A stretch of 20,000 bases of DNA, taken from Hirudo medicinalis (Eukaryota > Annelida > Clitellata > Hirudinida > Hirudinidae). The stretch covers positions 22,650 through 42,649 of the forward strand of contig MPNW01000984.1 of the NCBI GenBank assembly GCA_011800805.1, written 5' to 3'. The notes beneath the pieces were generated by a model, which searched no databases, was not told the origin of the DNA, and was given only the letters and a program-made list of their open reading frames with translations. The translations under genes were made by a program, and so were the position numbers. This document shows, in pieces, positions 9,911 through 19,707 of this stretch (its first letter is position 1; the number at the start of each line of letters is the position of its first letter).

Positions 9911-10345
9911 TATCCGACATTCGACAATAACCATTCGACACTTTTACTAGCGTCCAAGGCGGAAATTTACTCAAAAATTTGTCACTAGGGGTTGCTAATG
10001 AAGAGCATGACTGCCGACAGAAATTTCGACCACGAGCCCCTGTGTCAATTAGGTAATGGAAAAGCAAAAAAAGGTAGCGATTTTAAAAACCGGAGGGTAT
10101 CCAAAAAATTTCAGGATTTCTCGGCGGCCCCGACCGTGAGCCCAATCAAGTGGATATAGACTCGACCACGGACGTCATCTGCCTACTTTTTTCCTCTTCT
10201 AAGGCTAAATTGGACTTACTTCCTAAATAAATTCCTGGTCCAAGGGGCACCCGAATCCAGCAACATTCGTTTAATCGTCTGTTTCATCCTCTCCATATCT
10301 GATGTCGAGAGCAGTCAAAAGGACGCAGAATGCCCCGCCCGCATA
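9911..10345 (-). other. Probable 5' leader of the backbone LINE
   Basis: No open frame of note. This stretch is richer in G and C than the flanking intergenic DNA, including a GCGGGCGGGGC block near 10336-10346 on the minus strand. It lies upstream of the ORF1-like ATG. Its outer edge falls close to the POLRMT polyadenylation signal. That it belongs to the element is an inference. Confidence 0.35.
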
Positions 10346-10380
10346 CCAATAAAGGAAAAATGTTATAGCATATAACGCAA

Positions 10381-10386
10381 TTTAAT
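10381..10386 (-). terminator. Candidate polyadenylation hexamer for POLRMT
   Basis: ATTAAA on the minus strand about 114 bases after the POLRMT stop codon, the only common hexamer seen between the stop and the presumed start of the LINE. Confidence 0.4.
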
Positions 10387-10499
10387 GAAATATGATCATC
10401 AATCTCGACACTGGGTACCACAACACACCATTTCTGGTCAAATTATTGCCTAACTTTTTTTTGATTAAAGAAACTACTCGATAATACATCAAAAAACTG

Positions 10500-13400
10500 T
10501 CAACTAAAGAAATATGTCGAATTCTTGACCTCCTCAATGTTAAAATCTCCTTTTTTTGGAACTTCACGAAATGTTTGATCGACCATTACTTTGGTCTCAT
10601 TTCCTTCATTAGAAATATCTGAATCTTTAGAACCAAAATTTTCAATAAAATGTTTCGACAAATTTTCAAGGATTGGTTCTTTGTGGAGGGCGACGAATTG
10701 TTCCCTGCAAATCTTGTTCATTTGTGGTATGTCGGCAGCATGCGTCCAGAAACAATCGTGTACGGATGCAAACACCACACCAGCTCTGTGGCAATGAATA
10801 GCGGTCAGCAACATATGGGTGGAATCCAGCGAATGGATGAAATTAGGTGCAAATGCATTTTTTTGCCTCAGGGTACATGGCAAAAGTATTGTTTTACCAT
10901 TTGCTAATTTTTTTTCCTTGGTGTAGGGCTGCAAGACTGGCCAACCAAGAGGAGTAATCCAGGATACCTTCTGCTTCTTAAGATCACTAATTAGAGAGGA
11001 CGTTTGTATAAACCAGTTCTGGATTTGCTTTGCAGATGTAAAAAGTGTCTCAAGACTTTCAAATGTCTTTTTGGTCAGATACATTCTCCCCTCATTCAGC
11101 AGTTCACGAGGAAATTCTTCAAAGTCCTTCAGCTGACCCTCGATCTGTTTCATTGCCCCATATTGTGTCACTCCATAAACGGTCGTCATTATCGTCTGCT
11201 TCACCACCTTCCTTTTTACAAATCCCTCCAAAGACTTGGCAATTTCGACTCCCTCCGCCTCATCTTTTATTCGTTCTTTTTCGATGATGTTGACGACATC
11301 AGAATAAACATCCTGAGGCATAAGTGATGGAGCAAGACTAACAGATTTTGCTCCTTTGGTGTCTCGACCTAGGGCAGCGTAATGCTGCAACCCATTGCAG
11401 GAACCGTCCTGATGAACAGGCAAATGTGAAATAAACTTTTCAGGATCCGGTGATCTTACAGCATCGATGATTTCTTTACAGCAAGAGAGCGTTTCCCATG
11501 GTTTGTCGCACTTTTGCCACCATTTTTTACCATCCAATGGATGATCTGCAGAGTCTTCAATAAAATGCATTATTTTATTGGCATAGGCTAGTTTCTCTTC
11601 ATTGGAGTTCTTTTTCTTAAAACCTGTCAAGTTTATAAGATGAATTTTCAACCAATCCAGACCTTTCGGACCGAGCGGTTTGCCGACTCCAAACTCCAAG
11701 ATGCTTCTGGCCATGTCGGTTCCAAAATGATTAAAATGTGGCTGGGAAGGATAAGCTCTGCCCCTGAAGTCTACCGAGTGAGACAACCAGAAAGCTTCAT
11801 TTCTGAATTTGTTGGCAATGGAGAGTCTGTACAATTCAGCCACCCAGATGCTGTAGTGTTCCTTATCTTGTTTTGCGACTTCCTCATTTTGCTTCTTAGC
11901 AGCCTTTTTCTCCTTGTCCGACATCGAGGAATTTATTTTTATTTTCTTCAAACTGGAAGACTTCTTGGGAATGCTGAGATCTTTATTTCCACCTTCCAGA
12001 AATACCTTCATGATGAGATCAAGCATCCAGGTGTTGACCCTCCATGGGCAAATGCTCAGGACATTGAGTCCATCATAGATCGGGAAAAGTTTCTGATTGG
12101 GAAGAGATTTGACGAGCTCAACCTGATCTTTGCATAATCCTTCATTTTTTATAAGAGTGACTGAAAAAAATCAACCCACAATAAATTTAATTTAGGATGA
12201 TAATAGTGGAAAATCAATTGCTGAACTTAATTGTTACCTGAGTTAAGAAGACATCCTCCATGATCGTGGGCAGTCCAAGGTAGGGGTGGCAACAGCATAG
12301 GGAGTTCTGTCGGCGAAAACATCATTTCGGGCAGCTCGGCCTCCGTGTACAACTTGCGCATGAGTGGGTGTGCCTTAAACAAAGCTGTGCTTTGAGCTAA
12401 TAACTAAATAAAAAACGAATTTCGCGAAACTTACGACCACTTCTTCTATAGGAAGCGTGTCCTGTGTGATTTGTCTCGTGTAAAAAGCAGCTATATTCCA
12501 CTTATTTGAAGCATTATCATCACACGACGGCTTCTGGACTTTGACGGAGGTCATGATGATATCATGAAGCAATTTTCCTATCTCTTTCTTTCTTTGATAT
12601 GACCATGCCTCAGGTAGGATGGGATTGTAAGAGTTACCCAAAGAGATTTCATTCCATAGCTTCCTTGGACAGACAGATAGGTCATTTTCAAGGAGTTTTT
12701 CTAAATATCCTCTGTAAGTTGGCAAAAGCTGGCGCAATTTTTTTACTTTGGTTTGAACTATGAATCTGTTGAAGACTTTTTGGCCTAAGATGTACTGTAG
12801 GTAATGAGTTGGTGGAGAGTAAGCTGTCAAGCACTGACCCATGAGTTCTATTTCCTGCATCATGAAATCTACATAGACTTCAGGACTCCAAAGTTTCATG
12901 AATGGATAAAGAGAAGTTCCACTGTTCATCTGGGTGCTGCACTTCTCCAAAATACTAATCGTAGAATTGAAACTCGTCAAAAGGGTTCTCCTCCATTCGT
13001 CTCTGTGCTTGTTCAGCTGAGCCCTTGCAATTTGAACTGTTTCATTTGATTCAGAATCTGGGACTATGGATTTCACCTTGACTTGATCGAGCATTTCCAT
13101 GTCTATCAAGCGATCCAATTTGCTATCAATGTCTTCCTTGGTCAGAAAGTTGCTCATTGGATTTGATAATATGGGTGCATTATTGAGATGATTAACCATA
13201 TCACAATCATAATCATGGACCATTTGACTTGGCTTCAAGGAGAGGTTAGGTAGCATGGGCGAGATTGCCTTCAAAACAAACTTTTTTTCAAGATTCGTGT
13301 AAATTCTTTCTGAAAATATTTCTTCCATGTTAAGGCCGTTCTTTTGTGCTTCTGAGATGTAGTACTTGACTAAACTTGTGCTGATTTTCTCTGTCCTACC

Positions 13401-14622
13401 AAGGCATTCAAAGATGGCAGTAAAAACTCCATAGTTTGGTTTCAACTTCATGTCAGTGATTTGCATGTACAGCTTTTTTATGGCCTCGTAATTGCCTTTC
13501 TTGGCCCAGGCATTCATGAGGGCCACATAGAGCCCGACATTTTGCGTGGCCTTGGTCTCGACTGTTTGTTTTGCCTTTCTATTCAAGTAACGATTGGTCA
13601 AGAAGGTGTAGGCCCTGTTGAGCATGCCATTAAGAATGCAGAGATCCAAGTAACTTTTTATGTCGTTCAGCAGCTTGGCTTCTTTCTCCTTTACTTTTTC
13701 ATCAAATTGCATTTCCTGCAGATGTTTCTGATTGAAAGACTTTTTGGAAAGTTTTGCACGAGACATTTTATTCGCAGTTGTCTTGGTCGTCGATGATTGA
13801 GGATCTTTTGCAACATTTGTAATAAAACTCTCTGAATGAGATATATTCTCACTCATATCTGAAGCATTTTGAATGTCTTCATGTTGTGGTAAGGACAATA
13901 AACTGGGAAGTGTTGTTGTTGTTGTTGTTGTTCGATCCAGCCTGGTAAGATGGATTTTATTAAGATCGTCGATTTTGAAAACAAGATTTTCATCTTTTAG
14001 GTGTTGATGGTGTGCTTGTAACCTCTGGGCAAGAATCAGAACTTTTTGCAGGTCTGCCAACTTTGCCTTTTGGAACTTGTCAACGATTTTTACAAAATCT
14101 GTAAACAAACTTTAATAAATTACCCAATAAGTAAAGAATGGCATGCTCAAACAAAAAATTTTGAAATCATATCAATAAAATTTAACCTTCAAGATTTCTT
14201 CTTTTTAAAATATCTAATTCTTGGTCGTGATGCACAGCATTTGCAATTTCATTCTCATGCTCATCCCTTTCATTAAAACTATGTATGCAGGATGTATTTG
14301 TTGACAATCGTCTTGAAGCTTCAGAATAATGTCGTTATTTAAATAATCTATTCAATTTGCATTAAACCAAATCTTTTTGTGACAACATTTCATTACATCA
14401 AAAGCTTTTAAGCAAAACAAATACCAGCGAAATTTAATTTAAATGCAAGTAAACAAGGTCTATTGATTCATTAATTTGTCGCAAACGATCGCTTTTCATC
14501 TAGCATTTGAGATAGCAAAAATACTCACATTGGTTGATGTCCGATGAACGGCAGATGTTATTGAAAATCGGTTTCCCTGTCCATTTGTAGTAATTTTTAT
14601 ATAACACGCCGAATCTAGACAT
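10500..14622 (-). CDS. POLRMT: Mitochondrial DNA-directed RNA polymerase (five exons)
   Basis: Exons (minus strand): 14622-14529, 14318-14187, 14098-12435, 12373-12238 and 12160-10500, with GT-AG introns and matching phases, giving 1228 residues (human POLRMT about 1230). It transcribes mitochondrial DNA in the matrix and primes replication. Residues 1-31 are a basic, acid-poor presequence until Asp29 (MSRFGVLYKNYYKW...). PPR-like helices lie near 262-333 (VGLYVALMNAWAKKG...). LPPLPWTAHDHGG is at about 658-670. The T7-like palm and fingers are intact: VDFRGR 805-810, motif A VHQDGSCNGLQH with Asp927, motif B RKVVKQTIMTTVYG with Lys996 and Tyr1004, motif C VHDCFW with Asp1144, and the conserved terminus STYFFS. 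A seven-Thr run from a (GTT)7 microsatellite lies at 132-138. The first exons are short and are inferred from splice sites. The dead LINE nest begins within about 150 bases of the stop codon. Family assignment is secure. Confidence 0.96.
13912..13932. repeat. (GTT)7 microsatellite inside POLRMT exon 3
   Basis: Seven perfect GTT units on the plus strand, read as AAC/ACA-type units on the minus strand and encoding seven consecutive Thr (residues 132-138). They fall in the low-complexity linker between the N-terminal helices and the PPR region, so length changes would keep the frame and are likely tolerated. Confidence 0.85.
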
Positions 14623-15259
14623 TACTCCGTTAATGCAATCTAGCACCACCTATCAGACTTTCATAATTTACATGAGGTCTGTGATATTTTCGCCCATTCC
14701 AAATACGAATTACAAACATTTTAATTTCGTTAAAATTAAATATTTGTAAAATTAAATAATATATAGAAACTAATTTAAGTTCAAATTATAACATTTTTGT
14801 TATTTTTCATTCAGGTCGTTTCAGGGTCAATCCTAATTTTTGGAAAGGAAATCGAAAGCTTAATGGTTGGAAGTTGCGATGATTGCAGCAGATACGTCAT
14901 TTCTCCTGTTTAGTGGGATAACTCAAATTTGCCAGCCAACTTTTTCGCTTCTCAAGCCCAAAATGAGTTTTTCGGAACTGCAATTCCCTTCGAAAATTGT
15001 TTAAATAAAAAAATTTTCCCTCCTCAATTATGTATAAAATTTTGTATGTTTGCTGAAGTATTTTGCGAGTTTTTCTGACTCAAACAAGCTGGTTTTCTCT
15101 AGAGACCATCTGTTTTACATCAATAAAGCAAAATCAAGCCGCATATTTAATTATAATTTATATATAATAATTTATTATTATATATTTTTTTAAAATGAAG
15201 ATATTATGGATGTTTGGCAATTTTAGCAAAAACCCATTTAGTGCTGGGGATCAATTGAA
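14623..15259. other. Intergenic DNA upstream of POLRMT
   Basis: AT-rich sequence between the POLRMT start codon and the first hAT remnant. It should contain the POLRMT promoter; no TATA box, CRE or other familiar element was recognised. No ORF or RNA gene was seen. Confidence 0.4.
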
Positions 15260-15843
15260 AATTCTCAACTTCAACCGACACTGATGGAGTTGAAAGAAAA
15301 GGCGAAACCAATGGAGCAGTCCAAATTTGATGCTATCACTAAAGCCATATCTAAATGGATTGCCATGAATGATAGGCCGTCGAATAGTGACACTATCATC
15401 CGCTGCAGCTATATCGCTTTATCTAATTATACAGCTGAACCAGAGATCGACAAAGCTAGTTGTCCATTGGAATGGTGGCGGAAGTGTGCAACAACGCATG
15501 GCCTTGTTGCTAAGCAAATACCTAGCCTCTCCAGCAACCACTGTGCCATTTGAACGGTTATTTTCCCCTGTCTTGGCATGTTGTGAACAGCAAAAGTGCC
15601 TCCATGTCTCCAGACAACATGAACAGGCTTGTTTGCCTCAGCAACTGGCTGAATATGGACTAAGTGCTACAAAGGACTTTATACTAATAAATACAAAGAA
15701 TAAAATTGATTTTGGTTTAAAAAAAAATTACGTGTATTGGGAAATTCATTGGAAAATAATATGGTGCGATTAAAAATCGCGTTAACTACGATTAAAAACA
15801 TTAATCGCGCGACTAAAAAATTTAATCTATCCGCAGCCCTAGT
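15260..15843 (+). mobile_element. hAT-family transposon remnant with C-terminal transposase domain
   Basis: Plus frame 15284-15550 reads SKFDAITKAISKWIAMNDRP, the start of the conserved ZBED-type hAT transposase body. Within 25 codons it passes to SCPLEWWRKCATTHG (15458-15502), the C-terminal dimerisation region, so the catalytic middle is deleted. A frameshift near 15515 moves the reading to KYLASPATTVPFERLFS, the hallmark LA..YL..PAT.VPSERVFS motif, ending by 15771. The right end carries CTAGGGCTGCGG in inverted orientation (15832-15843), next to subterminal ATTAATCGCG-type repeats, as expected for a hAT terminus. No matching left terminus was found, so the copy is truncated on the left. 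The left coordinate is approximate. Confidence 0.75.
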
Positions 15844-16092
15844 TATTATAGAATTACAATTTTTTTCTTCATGCGTTTAATTTTCTTTCCTAATACGATT
15901 TTAATTAATCTTCGTGAATTTCGAAGAATTGGATAAGACGTAAGCCCAAATAAGAAAGAAATTGCTTTTATTTATCAAGAATCATGTTTGTAAAAGGAAG
16001 ATTTCATCATTCTGTATTTTAAGTTCTGAAAATAAAGGTCGTTGACAAAGTAAAAATCTTGCATCAACCTATTTTTATAAATTTAGAACATG
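15844..16092. other. 3' flank of the unassigned minus-strand gene
   Basis: No ORF. An AATAAA hexamer on the minus strand (15972-15967), about 120 bases past the stop codon of the gene at 16093-16901, is a good polyadenylation candidate. Confidence 0.45.
15967..15972 (-). terminator. Candidate polyadenylation signal for the 168-residue protein gene
   Basis: Canonical AATAAA on the minus strand about 120 bases downstream of the TGA. Confidence 0.4.
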
Positions 16093-16901
16093 TCAATGTT
16101 TAATTAATGCCAAAAATAATATCCAATGTCTGATTAAAGCCGAATAAATAAAATAATCTAACCATTTTTTGGTACTGGTAATATAGGACGTGAATCCTAA
16201 ATCGATGACGAAAGCACAAGCAACCAAAGCAATCATAGTTGCAAATAAATCCTTCTTAGTTAACTGGTCGTTCTCTGCAAATTAAAGAAATAAGCAACTT
16301 TTTCTATCACTCAAAACCAGATTTAGTAATCACCTAGTCTCTCTTTATACTTTGATAGCTCTTCCTAAAACATAAATGTATTTGTTATTGGTGTAATATG
16401 AAGCAACATAGCGTTAGATGATAATAATAATTTATAAAAGAATCGCTGTTATCCAAAACCATCTCAACTTACCGCCGCAATGCCGCAATAACGCAGAAGT
16501 TCATCTGTTAACTTGGGTTCAGCAGGTATCGGAGTATCCGTAATATTTTCCGCTATACAAACTAAAACAAAAACAAGCGATTAGAAATTATTTCCTGCAC
16601 GACCTATCAACATGTCACTAACCATCTCTGCCCTTAGAGAACTTTTTCTAAAGTAAAAATAGAGCATTAGATCACAAATTTGTACAAAACAAAATTAAAT
16701 ATTTTGTCCTACCTTTATCCGAGACATATAGTTGTTTTCTTTGGCCAAATCGCTTTCATCTTTTAATCCAAGTAATGGGGCCGCTAACGTGGCACTCAAA
16801 AGTAGTTTGGATGAGGCCTTCGCACCAACCGAAGACTTTGCCAAAGCCCTGCTTGACCTGACCCCTTTGGAAATGGTGATACGAATAGCCCCTCCGTACA
16901 T
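16093..16901 (-). CDS. Unrecognised small protein, presequence-like N-terminus plus membrane segment (five exons)
   Basis: I do not recognise this gene; it is built from splice signals. Exons (minus strand): 16901-16713, 16647-16623, 16552-16473, 16364-16334 and 16274-16093. All use GT-AG introns, phases 0, 1, 0 and 1 agree across every junction, and the frame stays open to TGA at 16093-16095, giving 168 residues. An in-frame TGA lies just upstream of the ATG, which supports the start. Residues 1-47 contain seven or more Lys/Arg and no Asp or Glu, with Ser, Ala and Leu: a classic mitochondrial-presequence composition. Residues 85-108 form a charged, probably helical stretch (LTDELLRYCGIAAEELSKYK). 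Residues 118-140 (LFATMIALVACAFVIDLGF...) are a probable membrane segment, and a second hydrophobic stretch spans 147-166. A small inner-membrane mitochondrial protein is my inference. The exon structure is more certain than the function; the last exon could be spliced again near its WLDYF segment. Confidence 0.6.
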
Positions 16902-17525
16902 CGCTCAGTATCTAGCTTTCAAATATCTATGGTATATCGTAAATATGTCGGATTTTCCTTAAACCTAAGAATATAGAAAATAAAAGATTAAACTAAGTCT
17001 AAACTTTTAAAATGTGAATTACAAATTTGATCTGCACCAAACAATCTGACGAGTTTTTAAAAAGTGAAAGAAATTTAAATATTCATTTTCGAAGTTAATC
17101 CAAAATTAATATTTAACGTTTTGTGAAAATATACCGAAAGTTATTTGAATCTGCACTGCAAACATTGAAATCGATGAAATCTAAAAAGCAATCAAATCAC
17201 GCAAATGAATGAAATTAATCAAAGCCTTCAAATTCAAAGACAATTTTCAGAAAAATTAATTTGTAAACATCGGCTGCAAATTCACCGTTAATAAACCATT
17301 ATCATAAGTTAACAACTAGCGCCAACATTATGCCACTTTGACTCGCTCGAGTGTCGATAGCCCACTGCAATAGAGAACGAGGTCTTAAGCACTAGAAGAC
17401 AATTTCCTTGTAAACAAGTTGTTGTATTTGGCAAGAAGCATGGAGATGCAACATAGTTTTTGGAAATCCTAATTAACAATGCAAAAATGCAAAATGCATT
17501 AAGTTAATTAATTTTTTTACAAATC
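16902..17525. other. Intergenic DNA upstream of the 168-residue protein gene
   Basis: AT-rich, no supported gene. The least AT-rich part (about 17310-17400) could be the promoter or 5' UTR of the minus-strand gene, but no core promoter motif was identified. Confidence 0.35.
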
Positions 17526-17756
17526 ATGTCATACATGAGCGGATCTAGAATACTTTGGCGGGTGGGGGGCGCATTTTGGTACCTAGATCCCTTGGGGTCA
17601 ATCCCTAAACCGCTTGCTTATGCGAATATAAGCCGGCGGATATTTTATAGCCATTTTGCTTATTGTTTTTTCGAATCTTTAACAAATTAATTATAAAATG
17701 ATTTCAGGTCTTTCATATTCAAATTTATTCAAACTTACATATAAAAAATTTTTTTT

Positions 17757-17954
17757 TTATAAAGATGCAAGACGACCTAATCTGCCAAAATTATCAACCA
17801 TTGTCTCTCTGGTAACTTTTGACTGAATTATTTTTTCAAACCAAAACTTTGATATGTTATTTGATAGAGAAAGTTTTTCAAATTCGGACATTTTTGTGTG
17901 ATCTGGTGATACATTCCAGAAATATGCGTTTTTCGCATTCATATCTTTAAGTTT
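17757..17954 (-). CDS. Unidentified coding-like exon inside the hAT copy
   Basis: A minus-strand acceptor-like sequence (pyrimidine-rich, ending ACAG at about 17963) leads into an open frame. It reads KLKDMNAKNAYFWNVSPDHT, continues through KFWFEKIIQSKVTRETMVDN and ends GRLGRLASL with TAA. The text has protein-like composition and no internal stop over about 65 codons. It lies downstream of the transposase C-terminus in the same orientation, so it is not an expected part of the transposase. It could be a captured host exon, an unrelated insertion or chance. I do not recognise it. Confidence 0.25.
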   Translation of the reverse strand, partial: KLKDMNAKNAYFWNVSPDHTKMSEFEKLSLSNNISKFWFEKIIQSKVTRETMVDNFGRLGRLASL

Positions 17955-18199
17955 CCTGTATTGTAAGACAATAATAAGGGTTCCAAATCAAGTTATTAAT
18001 TCAAATAAGGTTCACTATGATGTCATCTGTCCCTTCTTTTCTATTACATAAATACTTTTCTAATACATAAATAATCTTGATTTCACCAATGCCATCAAAT
18101 AATCCAGGTATTCTTTTCGCAAAAGGTTATAAAACTCATATTTAAGAAAGTTATGCGAAAATGTGGTGCTCTTAAGGATATGACGACCACGACAGTATT

Positions 18200-18346
18200 T
18201 CAATATCTTGATATGTACATATTGGATAGTCCATCGAGTCTGTCAGCTAGCAAGTATATCGAGGATAAGTTTTTAACCTTATGAGAGTCGAAAAGCCTTT
18301 CATTGCTGGATGTTGTGGATGGTCATGCAGCCGAAGTGAAAGGATT
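18200..18346 (-). pseudogene. hAT transposase C-terminal (dimerisation) fragment
   Basis: Minus-strand frame with an internal TGA ahead of PSTTSSNERLFDSHKVKN, ending at TGA 18200-18202. The SS-x-ER-x-F...K-x-x-K...RL-x-GL-x-x-x-I pattern is the C-terminal signature of the hAT transposases with TTF/MYM-type zinc fingers. Nothing of the upstream RNase H-like core is visible, so this is a leftover of a once larger element. Confidence 0.7.
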
Positions 18347-18704
18347 CATTCTAACATTTGAATATAAATAATTTTCTGCCCAATATATTAATATATAATC
18401 TATAAAATTTGAGATTGCTCGCCAAACATCTTTAACTTGATGCCATTTTACCCATCATTATCTATTTAATGATAACGGTTTTTGAGAAGCTACAAGACTA
18501 CAACAATGGATCAACAACGACAATTCACTTTTTTTTAGTAGCTTTACCGCAGCAACTAATATTTTCGTCCGGATTCGTGAATTATTGAAACAAAATAAAT
18601 TTTTTTAAAATTAAAATAGATTTTTTTTTATCTTAGATTTTAAAAATCATGGGGGGAGCCATGGCCCTCCCCTCCTCCCCCTTAAATCCGCCACTGATGT
18701 CTTA

Positions 18705-19516
18705 TGCGTGATCGTTATAAATCCGTCCCAGTCATCACAGCTGTGATTCTATGAGTAACTTTAGACGAATTACCAGTCAGGTGCAACTCGGGTAAAAAGA
18801 TTACCGATGTTGAAATGAGTTTTTAGACATGAAACGCAAATTATGCTCAGTTAATGAGTTGTTTCAGTGAAGTATGATGAAGTTTGCAAACAAGAATGTC
18901 TGCTGATTTCTTGCCTTCCCCGCTATTTTGTTTTTCGTTTCACGCAAGTGGAAAATATTTTCATATTAAAAACGATAAACCACGTCGCATTCACCAAACA
19001 CCACTTTAAAGATGGTTCCTCTCGGCCAATCCATAAAACTCTCTTTCTGGTTACAAAATTATTTCATTCAATATTCCTCCACTCGTTAGTCAAATTATTG
19101 GATTAATTAAAAGTATTTAACAATTTTTACTCTCACTTTGAGTAAACCTTTAAGATGAATTTCTAGAAATACAGGAGCCCAAATAAACTACAGAAAGTGC
19201 TCAATAGTCTGTTTATTTAACAAATATCGAATGTGCACGCTCAATTTATTATTTTCAGACATTTAATCTTTGACATTGTGAATAAATGAAAAAAAAGCTA
19301 AAACATGATCGTCACATTTTTAAATGGAAAAAATATTCCAAGAAATAAACCTAAGCAGGTTATTAATACATCACTGATTATTTCTCAACAACACCGTAAT
19401 TATCCGTACATCTTCTGAGGCAGCCAGTACAAGGACTAATGCCACCCGTCAGTCAAAATAAATGAAATATTTAAATGAAGGTCCATCGACCCTTTTGCAC
19501 ATTCTCCCCCAACCTA
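18705..19516. other. Intergenic DNA, nothing recognised
   Basis: AT-rich stretch between the hAT copy and the right-edge promoter. An open frame of 79 codons at 18867-19106 has no recognisable feature. No RNA gene or repeat family was identified. Confidence 0.4.
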
Positions 19517-19524
19517 TGACGTCA
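19517..19524. promoter_or_regulatory. Perfect CRE site (distal)
   Basis: The palindrome TGACGTCA, the full binding site for CREB/ATF-type bZIP factors, about 98 bases upstream of the TATA box. It is one of two identical sites 73 bases apart. Confidence 0.6.
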
Positions 19525-19589
19525 CTAACCACCAAGGGTGTTACGGGCTATTTTTAGATGACCTCGTGTTTCAAGTACTTCGCGGATTG

Positions 19590-19597
19590 TGACGTCA
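19590..19597. promoter_or_regulatory. Perfect CRE site (proximal)
   Basis: A second TGACGTCA palindrome 18 bases upstream of the TATA box, the usual position for a functional CRE. Two perfect 8-mers within 81 bases are very unlikely by chance in this AT-rich DNA. Confidence 0.65.
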
Positions 19598-19614
19598 TTG
19601 ACGGAGGCATGCGA

Positions 19615-19619
19615 TATAA
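19615..19619 (+). promoter_or_regulatory. TATA box of a plus-strand promoter
   Basis: GATATAAG on the plus strand just downstream of the proximal CRE. Transcription would start near 19645, where the sequence becomes purine-rich and less AT-rich. The spacing CRE-TATA-start is that of a typical inducible promoter. Confidence 0.5.
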
Positions 19620-19644
19620 GCAGTCGGTCGATCCAAGGAGAGAC

Positions 19645-19707
19645 ATGGAAGAGATGAGTGGAATGATGGAGAGAAGGAGGAAAGTAGGAGGACGTTGGCA
19701 GCTTTAA
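19645..19707 (+). CDS. Possible 20-codon upstream ORF
   Basis: ATG in good context (ACATGG) opens MEEMSGMMERRRKVGGRWQL and closes at TAA 19705-19707. The next ATG, 19708, touches this stop codon. If the transcript starts upstream of 19645 this is a leader ORF that could set reinitiation on the following frame. The predicted start site lies at nearly the same position, so it may not be in the transcript at all. Confidence 0.25.
   Translation: MEEMSGMMERRRKVGGRWQL

Larger units (their letters stand above)
4925..10345 (-). mobile_element. Backbone RNase H-type LINE retrotransposon, degenerate and interrupted
   Basis: Minus-strand pieces appear in the order of a non-LTR element. There is a GC-richer presumed 5' leader (about 10345-9911), an ORF1-like piece (9910-9535), reverse transcriptase (9534-8219) and a post-RT segment (8204-8016). 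A pre-RNase H segment and the segment after RNase H follow (about 6190-5786), then a Cys/His C-terminus (5263-4975). The last part is followed by an ATT/ACT-type tail near 4925-4965. The endonuclease and most of RNase H are missing. Two other LINE copies interrupt the series at 5264-5785 and about 6200-8012. The RNase H remnant and C-terminal zinc knuckle suggest the I/R1-like group, but the clade is not certain. Outer boundaries are estimates; no target duplication was identified. Confidence 0.75.
17534..18696 (-). mobile_element. hAT-family DNA transposon copy, 1.16 kb, with both ends and target duplications
   Basis: The left end CATGAGCGGATCTAGA and the inverted right end CAGTGGCGGATTTAAG align as imperfect terminal inverted repeats, each followed by a G-rich run. 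CAGTGGCGGAT-type termini are common in hAT elements. The copy is flanked by 8-bp direct repeats ATGTCATA (17526-17533) and ATGTCTTA (18697-18704), 7 of 8 identical; 8 bp is the hAT duplication length. Inside, minus-strand 18346-18200 reads STTSSNERLFDSHKVKN and ADRLDGLSNMYISRY. That is the C-terminal hAT transposase motif (SSSERSFS.LK.VK..LRS....RL.GL..L.I). It has an in-frame stop and no catalytic domain, so the copy is non-autonomous and dead. Confidence 0.85.

Noticed and set aside
11640..12137. Plus-strand open frame of 165 codons
   Set aside because: Antisense to the POLRMT catalytic exon, which is fully supported by conserved motifs.
13461..13796. Plus-strand open frame of 111 codons
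   Set aside because: Antisense to the POLRMT PPR region; no family features.
16732..16962. Plus-strand open frame of 76 codons opposite the 168-residue protein gene
   Set aside because: The plus-strand text (SLAKSLSSFNPSNG...) is protein-like, but it has no exon partners. The minus-strand model has an upstream in-frame stop, five phased exons and a polyadenylation signal.
18867..19106. Plus-strand open frame of 79 codons
   Set aside because: No recognisable motif, no nearby promoter or splice context, and AT-rich composition that yields such frames by chance.
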